Origin: Corynebacterium guangdongense
GTDB lineage: Bacteria; Actinomycetota; Actinomycetes; Mycobacteriales; Mycobacteriaceae
Direction of reading: 5' to 3'
Length of the DNA: 64,000 bases
Assembly: GCF_030408915.1 (NCBI RefSeq)
Contig: NZ_CP047654.1
Location: 1 to 64,000, forward strand
The notes under the pieces are model-generated. The model was not told the origin of the DNA. It was given only the letters and a program-made list of their open reading frames with translations, and searched no databases. Of the stretch, positions 31,099 through 40,538 are shown one piece after another; the stretch's first letter is position 1; the number at the start of each line of letters is the position of its first letter. A program made the position numbers and the translations under genes.

Positions 31099-31755
31099 AT
31101 GCGCACATTCCTCAATCATGCCCCGGTGACGGCGGCGCTGGCGTCGGTGAGCGTCATCGTGTGGCTCATCACCGCTTTCCAGTCGGGTTCGATGACGAAC
31201 TCCACGCTGGGTTCCCCGCTTGCCGACGCCATGATGTTCTGGGGCCCCTACGTCATGTCCAGCGATTATGGCGTCCTCCGGGCAATCACGGCGAGTTTCC
31301 TCCACCTCGATGCAGCACACGTGACAATGAACATCGTCATGCTCCTGCTGGTCGGCTGGTTCACGGAGCGGCATCTGGGGCATGGGGTGTTCGCGCTGAC
31401 GTATCTCGCCGGCGGGGTCGCCTCCTACGCCGCGGTGCTGTGGGCCGCCCCGTTGACACCGACCGCGGGCGCATCGGGAGCGTTGTACGCGCTGATGGTC
31501 ATCCTGGTCGCCGTGCTGGCCAGACAAGGGCAGGATCTGCGTGCTCCGCTGGTACTGGTAGCGGTCAACGTGGGATACACACTTCTCGTGCCGGGGGTCA
31601 GCCTGTGGGGACACCTCGGCGGGCTGCTCCTCGGAGTGCTGCTCGCGTGGCCTGTGACGTCCCGCATGCCCATGTTCCGTTGGGCCGCGGCGATCTGCGG
31701 CCTCAGTCTCGCTCTTGTCGTGTTCGTCTGGCAGTCCGCGGCTCTCCACATTTAG
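31099..31755 (+). CDS. Rhomboid family intramembrane serine protease
   Basis: A 218-residue, six-helix membrane protein. The catalytic serine is in the GASG motif (TAGASGALYAL, about residue 132), the His in the last helices (LWGHLGGLLLG), and the oxyanion residues in HVTMNIVMLL. ATG 31099 has GGAGA 8 nt upstream and is preferred over ATG 31093. Substrates are unknown. Confidence 0.85.
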   Translation: MRTFLNHAPVTAALASVSVIVWLITAFQSGSMTNSTLGSPLADAMMFWGPYVMSSDYGVLRAITASFLHLDAAHVTMNIVMLLLVGWFTERHLGHGVFALTYLAGGVASYAAVLWAAPLTPTAGASGALYALMVILVAVLARQGQDLRAPLVLVAVNVGYTLLVPGVSLWGHLGGLLLGVLLAWPVTSRMPMFRWAAAICGLSLALVVFVWQSAALHI

Positions 31756-32089
31756 TTATCCACAGGCCTGACCTGCGATGTCTGGATTATTTCCCGCGTA
31801 ATCCACATATGCTCCACATGTCGCGTCGCCTGTGATCCATCCACAAAAGTTGTCCACAATGTGGATAAGCACATTCTTGTAATTCATCGAACGTGATATC
31901 GAAAATATGGCGTAATCGAGGAATTCGCAGCTCGAAAAGTAACCCCTTTCGAACATGTGGTCCCGTTGTGAAAGTAGTGCACAGGTTTATCCACAGGGTG
32001 TGGAGAATGTGGATATGTGGAGGCCCGAAAACATATCCACAGTTTCTTTCACACCCTGTGGATAACTTTCCATCCCCAGGGTGTCCACA
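31756..32089. other. Dense DnaA-box cluster, possible second origin element or DnaA titration site
   Basis: This gene-free 334-bp stretch has four perfect TTATCCACA boxes: 31756-31764 (+), 31860-31868 (-), 31987-31995 (+) and 32057-32065 (-). One-mismatch boxes lie at 31799-31807 (+), 31850-31858 (TTGTCCACA, +), 31999-32007 (-), 32008-32016 (-) and 32033-32041 (+), with two-mismatch matches between. An AT-rich stretch lies at about 31868-31955. The rest of the gap up to 32508 holds no convincing gene. Confidence 0.75.
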
Positions 32090-32508
32090 ACTTGAGTCAC
32101 GGCCTATGGCCGAGCGGGAAGCGGGCAGGTTTCGCCCATGAACCGGGTGAGGGGGAAAAGTTTTTTCGGAAACATTTTCCAGTCCGAACACAGAGGTGGA
32201 GCGGTGTTTTTGCCACTTTTAGGTATGACCATCGGTACTTTTTTGTTGAACTATGACTCCAACTTTGGTTACCGTGGCACCACTCACAGCCCCGTGCGCT
32301 GCAGAAAAGATGTGTAGTGCACGGGGAATCGGAAAACCCGGAAAGGACCATCGAGCCACCGCCAGATTCAGGCTGAAGATCAACCAGCGTCGTCCACCCG
32401 GACAAGCACCCGGAGTGGGCGGCTCAAAAGGAGACACGTACCCGTGCAGGCGGAAAACAGCCTGGGTCGCAGAAATGCCGTCGAATTTTCACTCCGGCGC
32501 GGGAACCT
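32090..32508. promoter_or_regulatory. Upstream region of the peptide transporter
   Basis: About 420 bp without a supported gene. It has AT-rich patches at 32155-32185 and 32205-32260 suited to promoters, and an 8-bp inverted repeat (CCCCGTGC at 32290-32297, GCACGGGG at 32319-32326) in the leader. ORFs seen here overlap the DnaA-box cluster and lack homology or ribosome sites. Confidence 0.4.
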
Positions 32509-34014
32509 ATGAACAACGCAGATTCCGTATCCATGGAAAAATTCGTTGAGCAAGACCGACGAGTTCAGCAGGACGCCTCATTTTTCGGACACCCCCGGGG
32601 CCTGCTCACTCTCTTCAACCTCGAGCTGTGGGAGCGATTCTCCTACCTCGGTTTCCAGGCCATCCTCGCCCTGTATTTCAGCGCCGCCGTCGTGGAGGGC
32701 GGACTGGGCTACGAACAGTCCACCGCAGCCTCCATCGTGGCCGCGTACGGTGCGCTCGTCTACCTGTTGTCCATCGTCGGCGCCTGGATTGCCGACCGGA
32801 TGGTCGGCACCCACCGGGCGGTGCTGTGGGGCGCCGTCATCATTGCGGCCGGCCACATATTCATGGGTGTGCCCGGCGAAGCCATGACGTGGATTGGCCT
32901 GGGCCTGATCATCGTCGGAACCGGCCTCCTCAAGCCAAACGTCTCCACCAAGGTGGGCGAGCTCTACGCCCCCGGTGACCAGCGTCGGGACGCAGGCTTC
33001 TCCATCTATTACGCAGGCATCAACATCGGTGCTTTCCTGGGCCCCCTGGTCGCCGGCTGGCTGGGGCAGAACTACAACTGGCACCTCGGCTTCGGCGCCG
33101 CGGCGGTGGGCATGATCCTGGGCGTCATCCAGTACGTGATGGGCGCGCGCCACCTGGGCGGAGCCTCCCGCGACGCCACCATCCGCGGCCGGTTCACGTG
33201 GGACGCCACCATGTGGCGGACCCTCGCTCTGGTGGCAGCGGTCGTCGTCGCGGGCGTCGTCTTCGCCACCTCGGGTGACGACGTCCTGGGCGTCGTCATC
33301 AACCTGGTCTCGGCTGTCGCCGCGATCGTCCCCGTCGTTTTCCTGGTGTGGATGTACCGATCCACGAAGGTCACCCCGCAGGAGCGGCGCAACATCCTTC
33401 CCTACGCCTTCCTCCTGGTCGCGCTGGTGATGTACAACCTGACGTACTTCCAGACCGGAAACACCCTGAACTTCGTCGCGCTGGAGAAGACCGACAACAC
33501 CATCGGCGGCTTCGAGTACCCCTCCACCTGGTACATCTCGCTGACCGCGATCGTCGAGATCATCATGGGGCCGGTCCTGGCCTGGCTGTGGATCAAGCTG
33601 GGTCGCCGTCAACCGCACGTCGCCGCCAAGGTCGGCATCGGCACGGTGCTGGGCGGTTTCGCTTTTGTGCTGATCGCCCTGGGCGGCATGGTCACACCCG
33701 GCGGCGCGCTGCTGTCGAGCCTGTGGCTGATCGGTTGCTACATCTTCCTGGGTCTGGGCGATCTCATCCTGCAGACCTCCGGCATGTCCGCGACGACCAA
33801 GCTGGCACCGCGGGCTTTCGTCAGTCAGACCATGGCGATGTGGTTCGCCGCGATGGCGTTGTCGCAGGGCATCCAGGCGCAGATCGTGAAGTTCTTCAGC
33901 TACGACAACATGGTCGCCTACTACGGGATTCAGGCGATCGTCATCATCGGTTATGGAATTCTGCTGATCGCCCTGACCCCCTGGATGAAACGCCGCATGA
34001 CCGACGTCGGCTAG
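32509..34014 (+). CDS. Proton-dependent oligopeptide (POT/PTR) transporter
   Basis: Imports di- and tripeptides with protons. The 501-residue protein has the POT signature ELWERFSYLGFQ (ExxER) at about residues 38-49, GTGLLKPNVSTKVGELY at about 136-152, and the FSIYYAGINIGAFLGP motif. About 14 helices are expected. The ATG at 32509 has only a weak ribosome site. It is followed 42 nt later by a CocE-type hydrolase, so imported peptides may be cleaved by the neighbour. Confidence 0.9.
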   Translation: MNNADSVSMEKFVEQDRRVQQDASFFGHPRGLLTLFNLELWERFSYLGFQAILALYFSAAVVEGGLGYEQSTAASIVAAYGALVYLLSIVGAWIADRMVGTHRAVLWGAVIIAAGHIFMGVPGEAMTWIGLGLIIVGTGLLKPNVSTKVGELYAPGDQRRDAGFSIYYAGINIGAFLGPLVAGWLGQNYNWHLGFGAAAVGMILGVIQYVMGARHLGGASRDATIRGRFTWDATMWRTLALVAAVVVAGVVFATSGDDVLGVVINLVSAVAAIVPVVFLVWMYRSTKVTPQERRNILPYAFLLVALVMYNLTYFQTGNTLNFVALEKTDNTIGGFEYPSTWYISLTAIVEIIMGPVLAWLWIKLGRRQPHVAAKVGIGTVLGGFAFVLIALGGMVTPGGALLSSLWLIGCYIFLGLGDLILQTSGMSATTKLAPRAFVSQTMAMWFAAMALSQGIQAQIVKFFSYDNMVAYYGIQAIVIIGYGILLIALTPWMKRRMTDVG

Positions 34015-34056
34015 GCGCACACCCCCAGCACCAATTCACAGATTAAGGAGCAACAC

Positions 34057-36102
34057 ATGAAGTACATCCCGTTGGACGAATTCCCCTACCAGGTCGACGT
34101 CGTGGAAGACTGGATCCCGCTGCAGGACGGCACCCGGCTGTGGATGAAGGCGTGGCTGCCGAAGACGGAGGAGAAGGTACCCGCCCTCCTGGAGTATCTG
34201 CCCTACCGCTCCAGCGACTGGACCATGCCCCGTGACCACGAACGCCACCCCTACTACGCCGGCCACGGATACGCCTCCATCCGCGTGGACATCCGTGGGC
34301 ACGGCAACTCCGAAGGAGTCCCCGGAGACGAGTACGACGCCCAAGAACATGCGGACGGGCTCGAGGTCATTGACTGGATTGCCCGCCAGGACTGGTGTGA
34401 CGGCAACCTCGGTATGTTCGGCATCTCCTGGGGCGGGTTCAACTCGCTGCAGCTGGCCGCCCTCAAGCCGGAGCCGCTGAAGGCCATCGTCACCGTGTGC
34501 TCCACCGACGACCGCTACGACAACGACGTCCACTACATGGGCGGTTCGATGCTGGCCATCGACATGCACGCATGGGCCGCGACGATGCTGGCCTTTGAGT
34601 CGCGTCCCGTCGACAAGCGCGTCTGGGGCGATGAGTGGCGCCAGCAGTGGGAGCATCGACTCAACCGGCTGCACCCCTACCTGGATGAGTGGATGACCCA
34701 CCAGACCCGCGACGACTTCTGGAAGCACGGCTCGGTCTGCGAGGACTACGACGCCATCGACGCGGCGGTCCTCGCCGTGGGTGGCTGGTACGACCCCTAC
34801 CGTGACACCGTGCTGCGTCTGAGCGAGGAGTTGTCCGCGCGAGGCAAGAACGTGCGCGGCGTCATCGGGCCGTGGTCGCACCAGTACCCGGACCGTTCGC
34901 TGAAGCCGGGGCCCTTCATCGATTTCCTCGGGGAAACCCTGCGCTGGTGGGATTACTGGCTCAAGGGCAAGGAGACCGGAGTCATGGACGAACCACTGCT
35001 GAGAACGTGGATCACGGATTCCGTGCGCCCGTCCTCCCACTACGAGGAGATGCCGGGCCGCTGGGTCGCGGAGGATCGGTGGCCGTCGCCGGCGGTGACG
35101 GGCAGGCGCTTCCCGCTTGCCGACGCCCAGGTCACGCCGCTGGCCCGCGAGGGCAGGGTCGTCGTCGACTCGCCACAGGACACCGGCCGGGACGCCGGCC
35201 GCTACTTCCCCTACGGAAACGACGCCGACCTGCCGGTCGACCAGCGCAGCGACGACGGGCGCTCCACGACGTTCGACTTCGCCCTCACCGAGGACGTCGA
35301 GATCCTCGGCAACGCCTCGGTGACGCTCAATCTGAGCACCGACTCCACCCGGGGTCAGGTCTACGTCCGCCTGTGCGACGTCGCCCCCGACGGATCCTCG
35401 ACGCTGATCACCCGCGGCAACCTGAATCTCAGTTCCCGGGAGGGACGGGACCGGATCGTCGATTTCCCCGCCGGCGAGTGGGAGACGGTGGAGATTCCGA
35501 TGACCGGCATCGGCTACCGCGTTCCGGCGGGCCACACGCTGCGCCTGGCCGTGTCGACGGCCTACTGGCCCTGGATCTGGCCGCAGGCGGGCACCAGCGC
35601 GGTCAGCATCGACCTGGCCGCCAGCCTGCTCACCGTTCCCGGCCGCGACGATTCCGGCGCTGAGCTCGACCGGACCGTCGCCTTCGCGGAACCGGTGCAG
35701 CCGGAGCCGCTGGACGTGAAGTACCCCGCGGAGGCCGCCAACGGCGTGCGCCGCCCCGAGCGGCTGGTGACCACCGACGTGGTCAAGCAGGAGACCATGC
35801 TCCAGGTCGATCCGGGCTACGGCGGCACCCGCATCTACCCGGACGGGCTGATCTACGACGAGGAATCCGTCGAGCGGTACTGGATTACGGCGGACGATCC
35901 GACGTCGGCGCGCACCGAGGCCGAGTGGAACATCCGGCTGCGCCGACCAGACCTGGACTGGGACACGTCGGTGTCGGCTGTCACGCGCATCACCTGTGAC
36001 GAGGGCTATTTCTACACCACCTCTACGGTGATCTGCCGTGACGGCGAGGAGGAGTTCTTCACCAAGACGTGGGAGAACACCATCCCGCGGACGGCCTCCT
36101 AG
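34057..36102 (+). CDS. CocE/NonD-family (X-Pro dipeptidyl-peptidase-like) serine hydrolase
   Basis: A 681-residue hydrolase of the X-Pro dipeptidyl peptidase class. The N-terminal alpha/beta hydrolase has nucleophile motif GISWGGFN, Asp in VGGWYDPYRD and His in GPWSHQYPD. The C-terminal jelly-roll domain (about residues 340-600) is the PepX_C type. There is no signal peptide, so it is cytoplasmic. AAGGAG lies upstream of the ATG. Being in tandem with the peptide transporter suggests intracellular peptide hydrolysis, though members of this family also cleave esters and amides. Confidence 0.85.
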   Translation: MKYIPLDEFPYQVDVVEDWIPLQDGTRLWMKAWLPKTEEKVPALLEYLPYRSSDWTMPRDHERHPYYAGHGYASIRVDIRGHGNSEGVPGDEYDAQEHADGLEVIDWIARQDWCDGNLGMFGISWGGFNSLQLAALKPEPLKAIVTVCSTDDRYDNDVHYMGGSMLAIDMHAWAATMLAFESRPVDKRVWGDEWRQQWEHRLNRLHPYLDEWMTHQTRDDFWKHGSVCEDYDAIDAAVLAVGGWYDPYRDTVLRLSEELSARGKNVRGVIGPWSHQYPDRSLKPGPFIDFLGETLRWWDYWLKGKETGVMDEPLLRTWITDSVRPSSHYEEMPGRWVAEDRWPSPAVTGRRFPLADAQVTPLAREGRVVVDSPQDTGRDAGRYFPYGNDADLPVDQRSDDGRSTTFDFALTEDVEILGNASVTLNLSTDSTRGQVYVRLCDVAPDGSSTLITRGNLNLSSREGRDRIVDFPAGEWETVEIPMTGIGYRVPAGHTLRLAVSTAYWPWIWPQAGTSAVSIDLAASLLTVPGRDDSGAELDRTVAFAEPVQPEPLDVKYPAEAANGVRRPERLVTTDVVKQETMLQVDPGYGGTRIYPDGLIYDEESVERYWITADDPTSARTEAEWNIRLRRPDLDWDTSVSAVTRITCDEGYFYTTSTVICRDGEEEFFTKTWENTIPRTAS

Positions 36103-36197
36103 GGCGTGTTTGTTAAAAGGCGGGTCCAGGTGACAACGCCTGGCGCCGGTAAACCGTTGGTCGTGTGTCTCGGGGTCTGACCCGAGGCGACGGCGGG

Positions 36198-36602
36198 TCA
36201 GCCGAGGGCAGCCAGCAGATCGGCGCAGGCCTGCTCGCAGCGGCGGCAGGCCTCGGCGCAGATGCGGCAGTGCTCGTGCATCGCGGCGTGATTTTCGCAC
36301 TCTTCGGCGCAGGTGGCGCACGCGGTCCGGCAGGCCTCGAGCTGGGCCTTGAGAACGGTCCTGTTGCTGCCGGTGCGCCGGCTGAGAAGCGCGGCGGTGG
36401 TCGCGCAGATGTCGGCGCAGTCCAGGTCGGTACGGATGCAGTCACGCAGCTCGGCGACCATGTCCTCCGCCAGGCAGGCGTCGGCGCAGGCGGTGCATGT
36501 CTGCGCGCAGGCCAGGGCGGCGTCGATGGTGGCGGCGAGCTTCGTGGCGTCCAGGTTATCGCCGGGGTGGGGGTGGGCGGTGATCATCTCGGTGGTGCTC
36601 AT
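36198..36602 (-). CDS. Cysteine-rich four-helix copper-binding protein (Csp/DUF326-like)
   Basis: A 134-residue protein with about 16 cysteines in helical CxxxC patterns (CAQTCTACADACLAEDM, CADICATTAALL, CRTACATCAEECENHA, CRICAEACRRCEQAC), plus a His-rich N-terminal stretch (MITAHPHPGDN). This is the pattern of copper storage proteins, in which a four-helix bundle binds many Cu(I) ions. There is no signal peptide, so it would be cytosolic. AGGAGG lies 5 nt upstream of the ATG at 36602. Confidence 0.85.
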   Translation of the reverse strand: MSTTEMITAHPHPGDNLDATKLAATIDAALACAQTCTACADACLAEDMVAELRDCIRTDLDCADICATTAALLSRRTGSNRTVLKAQLEACRTACATCAEECENHAAMHEHCRICAEACRRCEQACADLLAALG

Positions 36603-36765
36603 GGTTCCTCCTGAGATCGCGGTCATCGGGCGTGGCCCCGAGGCTAGTCCTCCTCACCCCGGCCTGCCGCCAGGATCCGCGATCGTCACCGAATCTTTAG
36701 GCGCACCGGTCATCGCGGGGCGGCGGCTCCCGATTCCTCCGCGCCGGCGCCCCCGGCCGGTGCCG

Positions 36766-37038
36766 CTAACGCCAACCCATGGTCATCAGCAGGCCGATGA
36801 GGAAGAGGCCGAAGCCGATGGCGTAGTTCCACGGGCCGAGCTCCATCATCACCGGGATGCTCGGACCGGCGAGGTAGTTGATGATGAGCCAGGCCAGCCC
36901 CACTATCATGAAGAGGAACATGATGGCGAGGTACCACTTGGGAGTACCGCCGGAGTTGATCTTGACCGGGGTACGGCTGACACCGCTCGTGGTGCCCAGC
37001 GGCGCTGTTGAGTTCGAGGTGATTTTTGCCTTGGGCAT
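36766..37038 (-). CDS. crgA: Cell division protein CrgA
   Basis: A 90-residue protein with a cytoplasmic basic N-terminus (MPKAKITSN) and two transmembrane helices (about residues 36-55 and 68-88). CrgA is an actinobacterial divisome protein that interacts with FtsZ, FtsI and FtsQ. It lies 44 nt upstream of pknB and on the same strand, as in other corynebacteria. Confidence 0.92.
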   Translation of the reverse strand: MPKAKITSNSTAPLGTTSGVSRTPVKINSGGTPKWYLAIMFLFMIVGLAWLIINYLAGPSIPVMMELGPWNYAIGFGLFLIGLLMTMGWR

Positions 37039-37081
37039 GTCAGTCCTTACGTGGGGTAACTAATGCTGAACGGTCATCTTA

Positions 37082-39088
37082 TCAGGGGCGGGTCAGGCCG
37101 GGCAGTGCGTTTTCGATGCCGGTGGCGACGTCGAACTCCCAGAGCCGGACGTTGATGGTGGCGTCCTTCCGGGCGGGTTCGCCGGCGGTGGGGGAGGAGA
37201 AGGAGATGAGTCCGGAGTCGACGAGCGCGGCCGTCGGCGTCGGCTCGCCTTCGACGAGCTGTGCGCGGGTGCCGGTCCAACCGGCCTGGCGTAGGGCGTC
37301 GACGGCGGTGTCCGGGGTCATGCGGGTGATGTCGGGCATGTCGAAGAGCATGCCGTTGGAGGTGACCAGGGTGACGGTCGTTCCCTTCGGCACCTGCCCG
37401 GCGGGGGAGTCCATACGCAGGACCTCGCCGGCGGGGCGCAGCGAATCCTCCTGCACGATCTGCGCGTTGAGGTCCATGGACGCCAGAGTCTGCTCTGCCT
37501 GGGTGACGTTCATTCCGGTCAGGGAGGGCACGTTCACCAGGTCGGGGCCGAGGGAGACGGTGATGGTGACCTCGGAGCCCTTGGCTATCTCCTCCGTGGC
37601 CGCGGGCGACTGCGCGGTGATCAGGCCGGCGGCGACGGTGTCCGAGTTCTCCTCCAGCACTTCGGAGCGCAGCCTCAGGCCCGCGGCCTCCAGGGCGGCG
37701 GCCGCGTCCTGCGGCCCCATGCCGATGATGTTGGGGACGACCGTCGTTTCGCGGCCGCTCGATACGGTCATGGTGATGGTCGTGCCCTCGCGCAGTTCGG
37801 AACCGGCGCGTGGGTTCAGGCTGACGACGTGGCCGACGAGCACGTCCGGGCTCGGCGCCTCCTGCCTGTCGACGACGAACCCCAGACGCTCCAGCTCCGC
37901 GGCGGCGTCGTCCTCCCGCCATCCCACGAGGTCGGGGACCGCGATCATGCCCGGCGTCTGCTCGGAGGAGGAGGTCGAGGTGGTCGGGTCGGGGCCGTCA
38001 CCGGACAGGGAGTTGAGGGCGAACGCGGCGCCACCGCCGATAAGCAGCAGCGCGAGCAGTCCGACGAGCCACCAGTAGCGGTTGTCCTTGTTCTCTTTCC
38101 GGGCGTTCTCTTTCCGGGCGACCGGACGGGCCGGCGCCGCGGCGGCCACCGTTGCCGTGCGGGTGGCGTCCGGTTCGCGGTGGCTGGCCTGGTCCTGGTC
38201 CTCCGGGAGGGCGACGTGGGAGCGGGCGGCCTGGGTGACCGCTCCCCGGGCGAGCCGACCAAGGTCGGCGCCCATGTCGGCGATGGTCTCGTAGCGATCC
38301 GCCGGGTGCTTGGCCATGGCGGTGAGCACGACCGCGTCGATGTTGACGGCCTGCGTCGGGGTGAGGTCCGGATCCACGATCCGTTCCGAGGGCGGCGCCG
38401 GATCCTCCTGCACGTGCTGGTAGGCGACAGCGAAGGGGGACTCGCCCTCGAACGGCGGGGTGCCGGTGACGGCCTCGTAGAGCACACAGCCCAGGGCGTA
38501 AATGTCGGAGCGGGCGTCGGCGGCCTTGCCCCGTGCCTGCTCGGGCGAGAGGTACTGGGCGGTGCCGATGACGGCGGAGGTCTGCGTCATGGCGGAGGTG
38601 GCGTCGTCAAGCGCGCGGGCGATGCCGAAGTCCATGACCTTCACGGTGCCCGTGCTGTTGACCATGATGTTCGCGGGCTTGATGTCGCGGTGGATGATGC
38701 CCGCGTCGTGGCTGGCCTGCAGCGCGTCGCACACCGGGATCAACAGGTCGGCGGCCTCCTGCGTGCTCAGCGGGCCGCCGCTGCGGACGATGTCGCGCAG
38801 CGTCTGGCCGTAGACGCGCTCCATGACGATGTAGGGGACGCTGATGCCGTCGACGGGCGTTTCCCCGGTGTCGTAGACGGCGACGATGTTGGGGTGGTTC
38901 AGCCGGGCGGAGTTCTGGGCTTCCCGGCGGAAGCGCTCGCGGAACGTGTCGTCGCGGGCCATGTCCAGTTTGAGCATCTTGACGGCCACGTCGCGGCCGA
39001 GCAACGTGTCGTCGGCGGCGTAGACGTCGCTCATGCCGCCGCTGCCGATGCTCTCACCGAGTCGGTAACGATCACCCAAGAGATTCAT
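37082..39088 (-). CDS. pknB: Serine/threonine protein kinase PknB with PASTA repeats
   Basis: Membrane sensor kinase controlling growth and division. The kinase domain (about residues 8-275) shows GSGGMSDVY, VAVK, HRDIKPANIMV, DFGIA and SPEQARG. A single transmembrane helix (about 340-362) is followed by four PASTA repeats (about 375-650) that bind peptidoglycan fragments and lipid II. 668 residues. It overlaps pknA by 17 nt and ends the pstP-to-pknB operon. Confidence 0.97.
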   Translation of the reverse strand: MNLLGDRYRLGESIGSGGMSDVYAADDTLLGRDVAVKMLKLDMARDDTFRERFRREAQNSARLNHPNIVAVYDTGETPVDGISVPYIVMERVYGQTLRDIVRSGGPLSTQEAADLLIPVCDALQASHDAGIIHRDIKPANIMVNSTGTVKVMDFGIARALDDATSAMTQTSAVIGTAQYLSPEQARGKAADARSDIYALGCVLYEAVTGTPPFEGESPFAVAYQHVQEDPAPPSERIVDPDLTPTQAVNIDAVVLTAMAKHPADRYETIADMGADLGRLARGAVTQAARSHVALPEDQDQASHREPDATRTATVAAAAPARPVARKENARKENKDNRYWWLVGLLALLLIGGGAAFALNSLSGDGPDPTTSTSSSEQTPGMIAVPDLVGWREDDAAAELERLGFVVDRQEAPSPDVLVGHVVSLNPRAGSELREGTTITMTVSSGRETTVVPNIIGMGPQDAAAALEAAGLRLRSEVLEENSDTVAAGLITAQSPAATEEIAKGSEVTITVSLGPDLVNVPSLTGMNVTQAEQTLASMDLNAQIVQEDSLRPAGEVLRMDSPAGQVPKGTTVTLVTSNGMLFDMPDITRMTPDTAVDALRQAGWTGTRAQLVEGEPTPTAALVDSGLISFSSPTAGEPARKDATINVRLWEFDVATGIENALPGLTRP

Positions 39089-40538
39089 TGGGACCTCCCT
39101 GATCCGTGGCCACGGGCGTCGCCGGGGCGGAGACGCTCGGCGGCGAGGCCTGCGAATCCGGTGTGTTCTGCGGGGACTGTTGGGTCGCCGCGGGTGGTGT
39201 GTTCTGCGGGGACTGCTGGGTTTCCTCGACCGGGGTCTCCGGCGTCGGCTGCTCCGGCTGCGTCGTCGGAACCGTCGGCTCCGGCGCCGGGGGCGGGGAG
39301 TAGACGGTGGTCACCTGCGGGGGCGCGGGCTGGACGGGTTCCGGGGCCTCCTGGGTGGAGGTGACCCACTCGGTGACGACCTCGGGCTCGGCGGTCGTCG
39401 TCGGCGTCGTCGGGGTGGTCGAACCGCCGAACACGCCCGTCGACGCCGCCCACACCGCCGCCGCGATGGCGCCGGCGAGCAGGAGGGCGATGACCAGGCC
39501 GGCGGCGATGCCGCCGCCGCTGCGCTGCTTACGCACCGCCGGGATGACCTTGGGCGTCGGGGTGCGCGGACCCCGGGACTCGGTGGCCGGGTGCGTGGTC
39601 GTCGGCTTCGCGACGGAACCGAGCATCGCCGTCGACGCGGTGGGGGAGGGCTCACGGGCCACCTGCTGCATTGCGGCGCTCGCGGGCTGCGGCGGCCGCT
39701 GGCCGAGGCGGACGGCGGAGACGGCCAGGGCCATCTCGTTGCCGTCGGCGAAGCGGGTCGCGGGGTCCTTGCGCAGCGAGATGCCGATCAGTTCGCGCGC
39801 CGGGGCGCTGACCGAGGTCGGCAGCGGCGGCGGGGCGTCGTTGACGTGGGACAGGGCGACGGAGATACCGGTGTCGCCGGTGAAGGGCCGGGACCCGGCG
39901 AGCATCTCGTAGCCGACCACGCCCAGGGAGTAGACGTCGGAGGCGGCGCCGACCTCCAGCCCCTGGGCCTGCTCCGGGGAGACGTACTGCGCGGTGCCGA
40001 CGACCATGCCGGTGCGGGTCAGCGGCACCGCCTCCGCGGCCTTGGCGATGCCGAAGTCGGTGATCTTCACCTGCCCGTTCTGCGTCACCAGGAGGTTGCC
40101 GGGTTTGACGTCGCGGTGGATCAGGCCCTCGCGGTGCAGGACCGAGAGACCGTGGGCCGCCTGCTCCAGCACGTCGAGGGCGAGGTCCTCGCGCAGCTGG
40201 CCCTCGCGGGCCAGCAGGTCGGCCAGGGACTCGCCGCGGACGTACTCCATGACGATGAAGCAGGTGGTGTGGCCGGCCTCCTCGGCGGCCTCGCGGTAGT
40301 CGTAGGTGGCGACCACGTTGTCGGAGTGGATGCCCTCCGCGGCGACGGCCTCGTTGCGGAAGCGGCCCAGGAATTCCTCGTTGTTGGTGAACTCCGGGCG
40401 CAGCACCTTGATGGCGACTTCCCGCTCGTGGCGGACGTCGTCGGCGAGCCAGACGGTGGACATGCCGCCGTGGCCGATGATCCACTGCAGGCGGTAGTCC
40501 TCACCGATCAGGTTCTGGAGTTGGTCGCGGGTGTGCAC
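39072..40538 (-). CDS. pknA: Serine/threonine protein kinase PknA
   Basis: Membrane kinase partner of PknB. The kinase domain (about residues 15-280) has GHGGMSTVW, VAIKVLRPEF, HRDVKPGNLLV, DFGIAKAAE and SPEQAQG. A juxtamembrane segment leads to a transmembrane helix (about 350-372) and a Pro/Thr/Gln-rich extracytoplasmic tail of about 110 residues without PASTA repeats. GTG start at 40538; one base overlaps the pbpA stop codon. 488 residues. Confidence 0.96.
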   Translation of the reverse strand: MHTRDQLQNLIGEDYRLQWIIGHGGMSTVWLADDVRHEREVAIKVLRPEFTNNEEFLGRFRNEAVAAEGIHSDNVVATYDYREAAEEAGHTTCFIVMEYVRGESLADLLAREGQLREDLALDVLEQAAHGLSVLHREGLIHRDVKPGNLLVTQNGQVKITDFGIAKAAEAVPLTRTGMVVGTAQYVSPEQAQGLEVGAASDVYSLGVVGYEMLAGSRPFTGDTGISVALSHVNDAPPPLPTSVSAPARELIGISLRKDPATRFADGNEMALAVSAVRLGQRPPQPASAAMQQVAREPSPTASTAMLGSVAKPTTTHPATESRGPRTPTPKVIPAVRKQRSGGGIAAGLVIALLLAGAIAAAVWAASTGVFGGSTTPTTPTTTAEPEVVTEWVTSTQEAPEPVQPAPPQVTTVYSPPPAPEPTVPTTQPEQPTPETPVEETQQSPQNTPPAATQQSPQNTPDSQASPPSVSAPATPVATDQGGPNESLG

